DNA of 64,000 nucleotides from Roridomyces roridus. Its lineage: Eukaryota; Basidiomycota; Agaricomycetes; Agaricales; Mycenaceae. Below, in pieces: positions 45,901 through 56,604 of this stretch (its first letter is position 1; the number at the start of each line of letters is the position of its first letter). The notes below the pieces were generated by a model. It did not search any database. It was not told where the DNA came from and was given only the letters and a program-made list of their open reading frames with translations. The stretch spans positions 1 to 64,000 of the forward strand of contig JARKIF010000111.1 of assembly GCA_029378245.1 (NCBI GenBank), written 5' to 3'. The position numbers and the translations under genes were made by a program.

Positions 45901-45981
45901 GACCCAGTCGCACCTGCGCAATCATGTTATCCGAGTGGTTGAATCGGTCAGCGGGATGCTCGTTCGCTTCGAGCGTGGGTC
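45901..45981 (+). ncRNA. tRNA-like unit (plus cluster)
   Basis: Acceptor-like stem GACCCA (45901-45906) pairs with TGGGTC (45976-45981). Hairpin CCGA-loop-TCGG carries GTGGTTGAA. A T-arm-like GTTCGCTTC follows, then a T-run at 46008-46013. No proper anticodon arm can be drawn. Confidence 0.5.
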
Positions 45982-47058
45982 GTGCGTCGGAGCCCGGAGT
46001 TAGCGACTTTTTTCTCAAGTAGGATCACCGCTGGCCTGGAATCGTCGCGAAGGCAGATGCAGGCAGATGCTTGTTCTCACTCACCCTGGATACACCTGGG
46101 ATTACATACCAGACTGTGAGAACAACTTGTTGCGAAGAGAATGAAAAACTGAACCCTGGGAAGCACGTTCGATTCGGGCACAGGTCATTCGATGACGAAG
46201 TCTGGGATTTTTTCGTGGCTTGATGTCGGACTTCCGGAAATGATTGCTGAGTTGCGACAACTTGCAAATATTATGCCAAACTCCACGACAGTGGATGAGG
46301 GTCCGGCAAAAGCTTCATCGTCAAGGAGATATCAAATATTTCTAGACGCGCGCATCAAGGCTTGGCTGGCAAGCTAAACAAGAACCTCGCTGGTACTTGA
46401 GCTTGAGTGTTGGTTTCCGCTGCCTGAATAAATCGAGGGAAGTGCCGCTTGGATCTAATACACCTTGAGGCGGAAGGATTGAATATATTCGGGTTTGGTT
46501 AGTAGCAAGCAAGGACTCGTTCGGATTACTTCCGGGTGGATAAGCGCAATGAGGATAAAAGGAAGGGTTGTTGAACTTGAATTCCCGGCCAAGAGCATCG
46601 ACGTCGAAGCCGGCGATGTGCCATTGTAGTGGTTGAATGACTCATGAGCAGCGGGAGGCTCGTTCGATTCGAGCGTGGGTCATAAGCAGCAAACTAGGTG
46701 ATCGTCCTTTTTTGCCTCGTTTTGAGTGGAAAGAACTTGAAGAAGTCCCATTACAAAACAAGCGGCGAAAGACGAATTGAGCTTTGCACCAGGAGGTTAT
46801 TGAGCTTACCAGCTCGTCCGCCCTGGTAGATCCCGGGCACTGGAGAGCGAGACGATGTCCGTTCTGTGTCAATTACAGAAATCGAGGAAAGTGTGGCTTG
46901 GATAACATAACTTGGGGTGAAAGCAATAAGTATATTCGGGTTAATTGACAAGGAGAGAGGGGCATACACATACCTGCTCGGAATCTTTCAGTGGATAAAG
47001 CTCATTGACGAAAGTGCTGTTGAACTTTTTTCTCAAGCAAATGAATAAGTACCGACCT

Positions 47059-47136
47059 GGACCCGGATGCCTTCCAATGGTTGAGATGATCCTGAGGCCC
47101 GATCAGTGACGCTCGTTCGATTCCAGCGTGGGTCCA
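47059..47136 (+). ncRNA. tRNA-like unit (plus cluster)
   Basis: GGACCC (47059-47064) pairs with GGGTCC (47130-47135), followed by A. An A-box-like AATGGTTGAGATGAT precedes B-box GTTCGATTCC, with a T-run at 47165-47169. This is the most tRNA-like copy, but a canonical anticodon arm is not clear. Confidence 0.45.
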
Positions 47137-47403
47137 TACGATGATGCAGCATGCTTAGTACGACTTTTTCCCCCAGTAGGATCACCACTTGAGGGGAAGA
47201 AATTCAAAGCTTCCGTTACAGATCGTTCAAAGGTTCTTTCAAAGTTGAGCATGTCCGTTGGGCAGACCTTTGCGTGCTGCCTTTGCATGTATGGAAATTT
47301 AACATCAGGAAACGCATGGCATGCAACGAGGGAGATTGCTGAACTTACCGACAAGTAGGATTCCGATACCCTATCTTCAGTTCGAATCAGCACTACCAAT
47401 GGA

Positions 47404-47483
47404 GACCCAGTCAGACCTGCAATCCTTGTCATCCGAGTAGTTGATTTGGTCAGCGGGACGCTCGTTCGATTCGGGCGTGGGTC
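47404..47483 (+). ncRNA. tRNA-like unit (plus cluster)
   Basis: GACCCA (47404-47409) pairs with TGGGTC (47478-47483). Hairpin CCGA/TTGG keeps pairing through a G-T change. B-box GTTCGATTC is followed by a run of seven T at 47508-47514. Confidence 0.5.
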
Positions 47484-47985
47484 CATGGGTACAGACGAAC
47501 GGACGGCTTTTTTTGTAACCAGTAGGGTTAAAGAAATTATTACCTGCTCGGAATTACGTTCGCGTTCGATGGATGTGGAAAGGATGAGAGAACATGAAAA
47601 CCTGCAGCCGGAGTTTGGACTCCAGTGGTCCGGGCGAGGAAATGCTCAGCGGGACGCTCGTTCGATTCGAGTGCTGGTTATAAAACGGTTGACGCCTTTT
47701 TGCCCAGTGAGTGGGATTCACGCTCGAGTGGAAGCAGGAAGTTGCCTTGGTTTGCTTGAAGTTGGAAGCATGCAACACTACTTAGTGATTGGACAAGCCC
47801 GCACTGAGATGTATCAAGTCGGTCCGAGAGGTGAGGAGCCTGTGTGATACTGACGAGGTTGTCGGTGGGGCAGTGAGTTGGGCAGACCTTTCCATGCTTT
47901 TTCGCGTCTGACCTAAAAGATGAGGAAACGCCCATGCCACGAGGGAGACCGTTTGAAATTACATTACATGAACGACAAGTAGGAA

Positions 47986-48061
47986 GACCCGGTTGCACAT
48001 CAATTCATCCGAGTGTGGTTGAATCGGTCAGCGGGACGCTCGTTCGATTCGAGCGCGGGTC
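47986..48061 (+). ncRNA. tRNA-like unit (plus cluster)
   Basis: GACCCG (47986-47991) pairs with CGGGTC (48056-48061), a compensatory A-T to G-C change relative to the other units. Hairpin CCGA/TCGG, B-box GTTCGATTC and a T-run at 48085-48091. Confidence 0.5.
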
Positions 48062-48716
48062 GTATGTTGGCGGGTGTTCCTGAATTTTTTTCGAGTAGCA
48101 TCAGCGCTGGCTTGGATGCATGCATGGTCGTGAAGGCAGATGCAGGCAGATGCTTGTTCTGACTCACCCTGGATACACACAGCGCCCTAGTCGCTGGCGG
48201 TGTTTGGAATTCCGTGCACATGCGGAACTTGCTCCTTGACGTCAGTTTCGTCTTCACGTCTTCACCGGTTAAAATAGAGAGGGTTGATATTCGGCGCATC
48301 AGATTCACAAGGGATGGTGGCCAGATGTTTTGATTTTTCCCCGAGCTTGGATACGGAGGACAGAAACGTTAACGATGTGATGCCAGAGCGCTCAAGGCGA
48401 TGAAGGGGCGAGTGAGAGGAGCGCAGATCAGACTCGTTGGCGAATCAGCGACATCCGGGAAGTACATAGGACCGTTCCGTCGGGGCGCGAAGACCGACCA
48501 GAGACATCCGTGGCCCGGGGGATTATCCAGACTCAGTAGTATGTAGTAAGACGACTGCGGTTCAGCGGACTTGGTTCCGTCGCGGCGTTGAAAGTCCGCC
48601 ATTGGAGAGGAGAGAGAGAGAGAGAACAGCCTTGACAGAAATAGCCTTGGCGGCGCAGTCCACTCTCGGCTGTGCTCAACATAAAATAACGTAGCCAAAC
48701 TTGTTCTGTCTCTCCC

Positions 48717-51302
48717 ATGTCAATACCGCCTGTTCCGCCCCGGCCATATTCTGCTGCTCCACAAGACCCATACTCCCAACCCTCGCCGCCTCACTTTACC
48801 GACCCTCTCGTCGCACCGCGGCCACACCGGGTGGATCCTTCGATCGGGATGAATGTGAGTATAGTTTGTTGCTCTTTTTACGTATCCCGATGTCGTGCGA
48901 CGTGCCGCTGCTGCTCTGGGGCTGGTGCTGGGATTGGGACGACGAAAAGGAGCCACCCTGCGTCGTCGAGCCCTTTGACAAGTCTCCTGCTGACTATTCA
49001 CCCCAGATGGCCCGTGATCTAGACAATACTCTGGCTTCCACGCCTCCACGGACAAGCAGCGCCATGTATTACCAGCAGCCACAAACGCTGTCTCCTCCGA
49101 TGGCCAACCAAGCGAGTCCCCAGTGGTCTCCTTGGGCACCTGCACCGAATCCATCGCTGACTCCTGCTCCACCCATGGGACGGACACCATCACCGATGCC
49201 GATGCGTCTTCCGTCTCCACCACGGGACGGGAATCTGACCGTTCCCCTCCCGTCTTTGAGTGCACTGCAATCTGCGCTCGGCACTGTAACGAATCCCAAC
49301 CACGATCCCGCCCTGCAACTCGCCTGGGCGCGCGATGTCCTTTTCCTCGTCGATCGCACACCATCGCTGGCAGCCTCGCCTCTTGTCGCTGCAGCTGTAC
49401 CCCTCGTATTCTCCCTCTGCTCCGCCTCACCACCACCACCCGAAGCCGTCTATCTCCGCGCCACTTTCTGCGCCTCTTCCGCTCCACCCGCCCTCTCCGC
49501 CCTTACCCCCGGCGGTGCACCCAATCCACGCTCGGCATTCCGTGATTTTGAAGCTGCTGCACGTGCAGGATATGCTCCAGCGTGGTTCCGCCTCGCTCGC
49601 GACTACGAAGCCTTTGCAGACTTTCCCCATGCCCTCGATTGCCTGCGACGCGGCGCCAAGGCGGGTGACGCTGCGTCCCTACAACGCCTTGGCACCGCAC
49701 ATCTCCTCGGCCAGCTCGGCCTGCAAGCCAGTCCCGAGGAGGCGCTCAATAACCTTTCCCGTGCGGCCGTACGGGCAAGTCTCCAATGCGCAGCTCCGGC
49801 ATATGTTTTCGCGCTGCTGCTTTTGGGTGAATTTACTACATCGGGGAGTGGGCCTGAACCTGCCCGTCCCGTAGGGGTTCCTCCACAGCTGCTTCCTGCG
49901 TACCTTCCCGCGGGCCAGAGCAAGGAGGCTTATGCACGTGCGCTTCTTGAGCGCGCGGCTGCCCTGCATTTCGCCCCAGCACAGTATAAGCTCGGGCATG
50001 CGTTTGAGTTTGCTGTACCTGTCGGGTATGTGCTGTTCTTGTTCGCCTCCCTCCCTATACCCATTCATTCATTTGTAGTGCATTCCCATTCGACCCGCTC
50101 CTGAGTGTCCAATGGTACTCGCTCGCTTCGCAAGCTGGCGAGGCCGAGGCGGATATGGCGCTCAGCAAGTGGTTCTTGTGTGGTGCCGAGGGGGCGTTTG
50201 ACAAGGACGAGTCGCTTGCGAGGACGTTTGCTGGCAAGGCTGCGGCCAAGGGTTTGGCGAGTGGGGAGTTTGCGATGGGCTATTACGCCGAGGTGGGCAT
50301 TGGTGGAGGTGTTGACGTGGCGGCTGCGAGGGGGTGGTATGAGAAGGCGGCGGCGCATGGGAATAATGATGCCAAGGAGAGGTTGAAGGCGCTTGCATTG
50401 GCGGTGCCGCAGGTGTGTTTTTCTTCTTCTGAGTGGTAATTGGTGTGGCTGACAAGGTTTGCAGACTCTCGGACGAACGGAGCACGATGCCCTCACGGGC
50501 GACAAGCTCGTACGAAAACGGACGCAGGCGAGGATGCGGAGTAACGAGAACGGGTGCGTGCCAATCATTGCTTTCGTAGACGGCGATATTAACCTCGCAT
50601 CCCCGCAGTTTGGCGAATCCCTACCCTGAGCCGGAATCTCCGTACGACGCGCCGAACCCACATCCGCCATATGGGGTTTCGGCACCGCAGCCCGGGAACC
50701 CGTATGGCGTGCCGCCAGGTGCCCAGCCGGCAGCTCCGTATGGCGCGCCTGCACCTGGACCTGCTGGTGGTCGACCACCGCCGCCACAAGGGCAAGGACA
50801 ATTTGATCCCTCGCAACGCCGGACGAGGGTGATGGAGCTCGCGCGGAAGAGTTCGTTGATGGAAGGGAGCTCTGGGGGGTATAATCGACCTGGGAGTGCG
50901 AGTGCCGGCAGGGGAAGGGGCGGTATGCCCATGCCTGCTGTGCAAGAGCAAGGGCATCGAAGGGAGGGGAGTTTGCCACCACCGCAGCAGCAGAGGCCGC
51001 CGATGCATTCACGGGAGAGTAGTTTGGCGCCACCTGCGGCTGGGAGGGGTGCTGGACGGGGGTATTCGTTGGCGGATCCTGGGTCTGCATCTGCTGGGCC
51101 TAGGCCGTCGAGTGCTGCTGGACCTGGACCTGGCGGGCGAGCACCTGGGACGCCGCCGAATCGACGTACACCTCTCCCCACGACGGCACCGGATCGAGAT
51201 GAAGGGATCGCGACGCCTGTGGGTGGGGGAGGGCCTGCTACGTTTGCGGAGATGGGATTTACGGGGGCGAAAGCGGAGGAAAGGGATTGTGTTATTATGT
51301 GA
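48717..51302 (+). CDS. Skt5/Chs4-like chitin synthase regulator (Sel1 repeats, CaaX)
   Basis: Exons 48717..48854, 49007..50025, 50079..50412, 50465..50553 and 50609..51302 give about 757 aa. The first acceptor could instead be at 48970. A Pro-rich N terminus (DPLVAPRPHRVDPS) leads into Sel1-type helical repeats: YAPAWFRLARDYEAF, GDAASLQRLGTAHLLG, FAPAQYKLGHAFEF, ADMALSKWFLCGAEGAF and SGEFAMGYYAEVGIGG with RGWYEKAAAHGNNDAKERL. A Pro/Gly-rich tail ends in CVIM, a farnesylation CaaX box like that of yeast Chs4/Skt5. These proteins activate and localise chitin synthase at the membrane. A broken copy of its tail lies at 63270-63724. Confidence 0.85.
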
Positions 51303-51500
51303 GAGAGAGATATCGTCGAATGCTTGCCTGCCTGCACACATACCTTACGGTACATACATACATACAGCTGCTTTCTTTTCTTGTTGTAGTTATTTTATTT
51401 TGCAAGTGAATGGACTTTCGAGTAGATCAGTGTATGTTTCGTTCAATTTGGAGGAGCGCGAGTCGACTTGAGTTGAAAAAACGGGGAACTGGCCTAGTAT

Positions 51501-51594
51501 GAACCACGCCTGAGTCGAACAGGCAGCCTGCTGAATTGAAGGTGCCAGGATAACAAATCACTTGAAGCAGGTGCGAACCATCGCGAGTGGGTCT
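51501..51594 (-). ncRNA. tRNA-like array unit 1
   Basis: On minus: 5' stem GACCCAC, D-like hairpin GCGA-TGGT-TCGC, stem CCTGC/GCAGG with enlarged loop, T-arm-like GCCTGTTCGACTCAGGC, 3' stem GTGGTTC. A run of T follows downstream (51476-51481). Confidence 0.5.
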
Positions 51595-51706
51595 TGTTTG
51601 AATTGTTCATTGGGTGGTCATGTCCTTGGCTCGAAAGCTTGAGATATATGTAGGTACAGTTAGTGCAAAGGTTAGCTTGCCAAAAATGCAACGACAACAT
51701 TCTAGT

Positions 51707-51803
51707 ATACCACGCCTGAATCGAACAGGCTGCCTGCTGAAACCGCTTTTGAAGACAGACAAAGATTGGAAGCAGGTGCGAAGCATCGCAAACAATGGGT
51801 CTT
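51707..51803 (-). ncRNA. tRNA-like array unit 2
   Basis: Same cloverleaf plan, with the D-like hairpin decayed. Loop after CCTGC begins TTCCAA, which would put CCA at the anticodon position. T-arm GCCTGTTCGATTCAGGC. Downstream T-run at about 51681-51685. Confidence 0.45.
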
Positions 51804-51899
51804 GCTGGTATCGTCTCATTGCTTGTAATATCCTTGATAAGTCGAGAGCTTGAAAAATATTGCGGAACCTGCCAGCCAAAATGGGACGGCTTTTGTAGT

Positions 51900-51986
51900 A
51901 AACCACGCCTGGATCGAACAGGCAGCCTGCTGAACTGAGCACAACACCTGTACTGGGAGCAGGTGCGGGACCTCCGCAAGTGGTTC
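51900..51986 (-). ncRNA. tRNA-like array unit 3
   Basis: GAACCAC pairs with GTGGTTT, D-like hairpin GCGG/CCGC, CCTGC/GCAGG stem and T-arm GCCTGTTCGATCCAGGC. T-rich stretches lie downstream. Confidence 0.5.
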
Positions 51987-52087
51987 TGGTTTAGGGTGTT
52001 TTCTCCCTCGTTATATGCTGATTTTTGGAGACAAAAAATAACACCACTGAAAAATAAAGAAGTGATCGACGCAGCTGCCAGGGAAAT

Positions 52088-52173
52088 GAACCACGCCTGA
52101 ATCGAATAGGCTGCCTACACGGCGAAGCTGCGAATATGGTACTGGGAGCAGGTGCGGCCACCGCAAGTGGTTC
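52088..52173 (-). ncRNA. tRNA-like array unit 4
   Basis: Perfect 7-bp GAACCAC/GTGGTTC acceptor-like stem. D-like hairpin GCGG-TGG-CCGC. CCTGC pairs with GTAGG using a wobble. T-arm shows one mismatch (GCCTATTCGATTCAGGC). Confidence 0.5.
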
Positions 52174-52278
52174 TTGTTCGTATTGTTCCTTCGGTGGTAA
52201 TGTCCTTGACTCGAGAGCGTCCATGTCTTATGTGAGTTGTTACCCTGCCAAAATGCAGTAACTTCTTGACCTTCTAGT

Positions 52279-52369
52279 AAACCACACCTGAATCGAACAG
52301 GCAGCCCGCCGGGACAGCTTAGAAAGAGAAATCATATCGGAAGCAGGTGCGGCCACCGCAAGTGGCTCA
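52279..52369 (-). ncRNA. tRNA-like array unit 5
   Basis: GAGCCAC with GTGGTTT (wobbles), D-like GCGG-TGG-CCGC, CCTGCT pairing with GGCGGG through wobbles, T-arm GCCTGTTCGATTCAGGT. Confidence 0.45.
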
Positions 52370-52554
52370 TGTTCGGGGTGTTTTCTCCCTTTTCTCATGC
52401 CTTGTCTCACGATACATGAATGCAGGATGTCGGATTTGAAGAAAAAGAGCAATCTCACAACCACCTGAAATGAAACATGACTGTTCCTTTCTCGTCTTGC
52501 TGCCTCTTGCGGCTCCTCGATGTATTCATGCCGGAGATGGTCACTGTTATTCCA

Positions 52555-53785
52555 CTAGTAAAAAACGGTCGATCCCTGGCGCCGTCAAGAACGATTTCGT
52601 TCAATACAGACTGCTCACTCACAGGAAAGGGAACAAAGACAACTCTGAGCAGCCCGCGTTCGTAAAGTCGCGGAAAAGTGGCCTCGATGCGGCGAACGGT
52701 CTCCTCCCATGGCGGCGAACGGTACCAATCCTCTATACCCGGCATACTCCCACTCGCATGCACATTGACGCGCGTCAGAGCCGGCATCGACCGCCCCAGT
52801 AGCACAGATTCAAGAGCAGCCTCATAGGAAGTGACGCCCTCTGCGCCGAACACGTTGATCGTCTCTATGCAGTTGGTGGTGGGAAGACGGGCGAGGAGGC
52901 GGATGAAGGGCTCGAATCTACGAAAGATATGGATTTGGGTAAGATTGGGAAGCAGCTCGAGGTTAAGGTTATCGAGCTTCTCATTCTCTAGAAAGGATTC
53001 AGCTCAAATCTTTTGGTTAACTGGATAGATTCACCATGTCCGTGGAGGTGCAACTGAGTGAGAGTGCAGCCGACACGACCCAGCAGATTGTTGATCCTGG
53101 GGCTGCCGAAGCTAATAAACTTGACTTGAGTGAGGCTGGAGAGGTCCAACGGACATGTAGGCTCGAGGATTAGATCGATTATGGGGTTGGAGGCGCAGAA
53201 TAAGATGAACTCTGGTCGTGCAGATGTGACGAGCGTTGCAGGTGGCACGAAGGGAGCAGTCAAACGAGGAGGATAGCATTGGATGAAGATAAGCCGTTTG
53301 ACGGAGGTGCAGTTGGCAAATATATTGTAGAGATGCGTGGCATCCCAACGCCCGTTGCGGAAGACGAGTCCGCGCAAGGAGGGAAGCCCGACGAGTTTCG
53401 CCACATTTTACAGGATAGAGCTCCCAGCGGCAGCTTCCACTGCGCCTAATGTGAGCTGAAGCACATTGGACCAGGGAATCTGTGCGACAGAGTGGAGAAT
53501 TTTGGCGTCACCGTCATAGACATGCAAGTCTTGGACGTGCGGGATTAAATGTGGAGACGAGGTCATCACATTCAACAGACGCTCCGCAAGCACTCCTGGC
53601 TCTGCTGTCGGAGAGTGGTGGATGGAAATCGAGCGGAATATGTATAATTGCGCGCGGGAGACGAAGCAGCGGCTGGCGAGAGAAGCCGATTTCAGTTCCG
53701 CCAGGTGGGTTTTCTCGTGAAAGTCCCCGGCTGTGTAGTCGACGATTTCATCCCATATCTCTTGCGGGAAAAGGGAGCTGGACAT
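52555..53785 (-). pseudogene. F-box/LRR-like protein copy A, nonsense mutation
   Basis: Exons 53785..53035, 52987..52623 and 52575..52555 would give 378 aa. Introns of 47 nt each have GTGAAT and GTGAGT donors. The N terminus is F-box-like (LFPQEIWDEIVDYTAG, SLASRCFVSRAQLYIF). The rest is LRR-like (PWSNVLQLTLGAVEA, GLPSLRGLVFRNGRWD, GRSMPALTRVNV). A TAA at 53408-53410 replaces the CAA found in copy B (ILQNVAKLVG). Everything else is open. It lies between tRNA-like units 5 and 6. Confidence 0.75.
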
Positions 53786-53953
53786 GGTGGTCGAGGGAAG
53801 AAGGCGGTTGAGAGGCGGTCAAAAGGCGGTCACTGACAGATCATCACATGTTGACCAGGATCTGTCGAGATATCGTAAATAGCACAGAGGGATCTGAGTC
53901 ATCTCGCTCACCGACTATACCCTGCCAAAAATGCATTGACTTGCCCTTCTAGT

Positions 53954-54044
53954 AAACCACGCCTGAATCGAACAGGCTGCCTGCTGAAAAATCTTTGAAG
54001 ACCAGCACCAAATTGGAAGCAGGTGCGAACCATTGCGAGTGGGT
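53954..54044 (-). ncRNA. tRNA-like array unit 6
   Basis: GACCCAC/GTGGTTT outer stem, CCTGC/GCAGG stem with enlarged loop starting TTCCAA, T-arm GCCTGTTCGATTCAGGC. Downstream T-run at about 53927-53931. Confidence 0.5.
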
Positions 54045-54231
54045 CTTGTTCGTATCGTTCCTTTGCTTGTTATGTTGTTGATTCGAGAGCTGGACGTACA
54101 GCTGCTTTGTTTTCTTCAAGGTTGTTGTAGTTATTTTATTTTGCAAGTGGATGGACTTTCGAGTAGATCAGTAGATGTTTCGTTCAATTGGAGGAGTGCG
54201 AGGGGCGAAAAAGAAATTGTGCCTTGCGGAC

Positions 54232-54324
54232 GAACCACACCCGAATCGAACAGGCAGCCTGCTGAATTGAAGGTGGGACAACCAAATCACTTGAAGGAGG
54301 TGCGAACTATCGTGAGTGGGTCTT
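54232..54324 (-). ncRNA. tRNA-like array unit 7
   Basis: Similar plan with more decay. Flank 54098-54203 duplicates the sequence downstream of the Skt5-like gene (51366-51463), so units 1 and 7 moved together. Confidence 0.4.
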
Positions 54325-54434
54325 GTTCGTATCGGTCCTTCGGTGGCAATGTTCTTGGCTCGAGGGTTTGGAATACAGCCCCAGTCAATGCAAACATTGA
54401 TATGCTACAAAAATGTCACAACGCCTCCGACTAT

Positions 54435-54524
54435 TGAACCACGCCTGAATCGAACAGGCTGCCTGCTGAAACACAAGAACAGGGGCAGATTGGAAGCAGG
54501 TGCGAACCGTCGCGAGTGGTTCTG
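54435..54524 (-). ncRNA. tRNA-like array unit 8
   Basis: Perfect GAACCAC/GTGGTTC outer stem, D-like GCGA-CGGT-TCGC, CCTGC/GCAGG stem with loop TTCCAA at its 5' side, T-arm GCCTGTTCGATTCAGGC, downstream T-run at about 54411-54415. The 5' end abuts the last exon of F-box copy B. Confidence 0.55.
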
Positions 54525-54529
54525 GTCCA

Positions 54530-55747
54530 CTACCAAAATATCGTCGATCCCTAGCGCCGTCAAGAACGATTTCGTTCAACACAGACTGTTCACTCACGGG
54601 AAAGGGAACAAACACAACTCTGAGCAGCCCGCGTTCGTAAAGTCGCGGGAAAGCGTCCTCGATGCCGCGGACAGTCTCCTCCCATGGCGGCGAACGGGAC
54701 CAAGCCTCCATACCCGGAATACCCCCACTGACCTGTACATTGACACGCTTCAGAGCCGGCATCGACCGCCCCAGTAGCGCAGATTCAAGAGCAGCCTCAT
54801 AGGAAGTGAGGCCCATGGGGAGCACGTTGATCGTCTCTATGCAGTTGGTAGTGGGAAGACGGGCGAGGAGGCGGTTGAAGTGCTCGGATATCTGAAAGAC
54901 ATCGATTTGGGTGAGACTGGGAAGCAGCTCGAGGTTTAGATTATCGAGGTTCTGATCTAGAAAGGATTCAGTTCAAATCTTTTGGCTAGCTGGATAGATT
55001 CACCATGTCCGTGGAGGTGCAGCTGAGTGAGAGTGCGACCGACACGACCCAGCAGATTGTTGATCCTGGGATTGTCCAAGTCGACAAACTTGAGTCGAGT
55101 GAGGCGGGAGAGATCGAACGGACATGTCGGCTCAAGGATCAGATCGATTATGGGGTCGGAGGCGCTGAATGTGATGAACTCCGGTCGTGCAAATGTGACG
55201 GCAGATTGTACGAAGGGAGCAGTGAGAGGGGGAGGCCAGCATTGGACAAATATAAGCCGTTTGACTGAGGTGCAGCTGGCAAATATATTGCAGAGATGGG
55301 TGGGATCCCAACGGCCAATGCGGAAGACCAGTCCGCGTAAGGAGGCAAGTCCAACGAGTTTAGCGACATTTTGCAGGATAGTGCTCCCAGCGGCAGCTTC
55401 CATTGAGCCCAATGTGAGCTGGAGCACATTGGACCAGGGAATCTGTGCGAGAGCGTCGAGACTTTTGGCGTCACCGGCATAAACATGCAAGTCTTGGACA
55501 TGCGGGATTAAATGTGGAGACGAGGTCATCACATTCAACAAACGCTCCGCAAGGACTCCCGGCTCTGCCGGCGGAGAGTGGTGGATGGAAATCGAGCGGA
55601 ATATGTAGAATTGCGCGCGGCGGACTAAACAGCGACTGGCCAGAGAAGCCGATTCAGCTCTGCCATGTGCATTTTCTCGTCAAAGTGGCCGGCTATGTGG
55701 TCGACAATTTCGTCCCATGTCTCCTGCGGGAAAAGAGGGCTGGACAT
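54530..55747 (-). pseudogene. F-box/LRR-like protein copy B, N-terminal frameshift
   Basis: The layout is the same as copy A: start SSPLFPQETWDEIVD, then LRR-like body, intron with GTGAATC donor, second part and a short last exon ending at TAG 54530. One base is missing near 55652 relative to copy A (CTGAAT against CTGAAAT). The frame therefore runs into TAG soon after. Downstream of that the frame is open through ILQNVAKLVGLASL to the end. Copies A and B carry different lesions. Confidence 0.75.
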
Positions 55748-55971
55748 GGTGGTCGAGGGAAGAAGGCGTTCCTTGACAGATCATCGATCATCACTTGTTG
55801 CGCACTGACCAGGATCTGTCGAGATAGGCGTGTGGTGTCGTAGTACAGAGGGACCATCTCATGTGGCCTTTGTTCAGCGACTCCATAATGAATTCAAAAT
55901 CTTTGCTTGAGTGAAGGTGGACTCGAAATTGAATCGAACAATACAAATATGTTCGGTTATTATGAATTGCA

Positions 55972-56411
55972 CTACCAAAAGACGATCGGTCCCTGGAAAG
56001 AACGGCGCCATGAAAAAAGGTTCGCTCAACACAAACTGCCACTTACAGGGGAAACATACACAACTCTAAGCAGCCCGCTTTCGGTAATTCGCGGAAAGGT
56101 GGCCTCGATGCGGCGAACAGTCTCCTCCCATGGCGGCGGACGGGACCAAGCCGCCAGACTCAGAATACTCCCGCTCACTTGCGCATTGACGCGCTTCAGA
56201 GCCGGCATCGACCGTTCCAATACTGCAGACTCAAAAGACTCGGTGGAAACGAGGCTCATGGAGAGTACGTTGATCGTCTCTATGCGGTTGTTTCTGGGAA
56301 GCCGGGCGAGGAAGCGGTTGAACGGCTCGGATATCTGGTATGCATCGATTTGGGTAAGATTCGGAAGCAAGTCGAGGTTCAGGCTATCAAGCTTTGGATC
56401 TAGAAAAGATT
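55972..56411 (-). pseudogene. F-box/LRR-like protein copy C, C-terminal fragment
   Basis: Only the second and third exons survive. The second begins at a retained CTTTTCTAG acceptor and reads LDSLNLDLLPNLTQID, then GRIETINV-like NRIETINVLS, RSMPALKRVNAQVSG and GLLRVVYVS. A GTAAGT intron and a short last exon end at TAG 55972. The first exon is replaced by a segment shared with 60874-61040. Confidence 0.7.
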
Positions 56412-56438
56412 CAGTCAAGTTTTGGGTCAGATCTAGGT

Positions 56439-56604
56439 GTGTAGTACTGATGAGCCTGCGAAGGCAGAACTGATTCTTGTGACAGCGGAGTGACACATGA
56501 TTTGTGATCCTCGCCTTCTCATCACACCACGACCATCTGCCAGCACTTCTTGCAATGCAGTGCGTACGTCGACGAATCCACCCTCCAAGACCTCCAAAAC
56601 TTTT
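56439..56604. repeat. 165-bp segmental duplication, copy 1
   Basis: Nearly identical to 60874-61040; the one difference I saw by eye is CCTCGCC against CCGCGCC. Confidence 0.85.

Larger units (their letters stand above)
45000..48095 (+). repeat. Cluster of about ten tRNA-like B-box/T-arm units with T-runs
   Basis: Sequences of the type CGCTCGTTCGATTCGAGCG (T-arm plus Pol III B-box) occur near 45009, 45293, 45682, 45961, 46166, 46661, 47113, 47463, 47658 and 48041. Nine of these are followed within about 25-50 nt by 5-8 T, a Pol III terminator signature. Most have an upstream GAGTGGTTGA-like A-box about 30 nt before. Four have a closing acceptor-like stem. The stretch after the T-run is also shared (AGTAGGATCACCGCTGGC-like). 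Confidence 0.7.
44729..48716. other. Gene-poor repeat region
   Basis: About 4 kb without a supported protein gene. It is dominated by degenerate tRNA-like or B-box units on the plus strand (see separate entries). Diverged duplications include about 45700-46100 against about 47180-47490 and about 47860-48180. Confidence 0.6.
51303..52554. other. tRNA-like array, no protein gene
   Basis: It holds the 3' UTR of the Skt5-like gene, then five tRNA-like units on the minus strand spaced about 190-207 bp. The 51366-51463 stretch recurs near 54098-54203. Confidence 0.6.

Noticed and set aside
45901..48061. Ordinary tRNA genes
   Set aside because: T-arm and outer stem are good, but no 5-bp anticodon stem with a 7-nt loop can be drawn, and the order of hairpins is not standard.
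51501..52369. CRISPR-like regular spacing of repeats
   Set aside because: Units are about 90 nt, structured and diverged, with long spacers in a fungal genome. They fit tRNA-like elements, not a CRISPR array.
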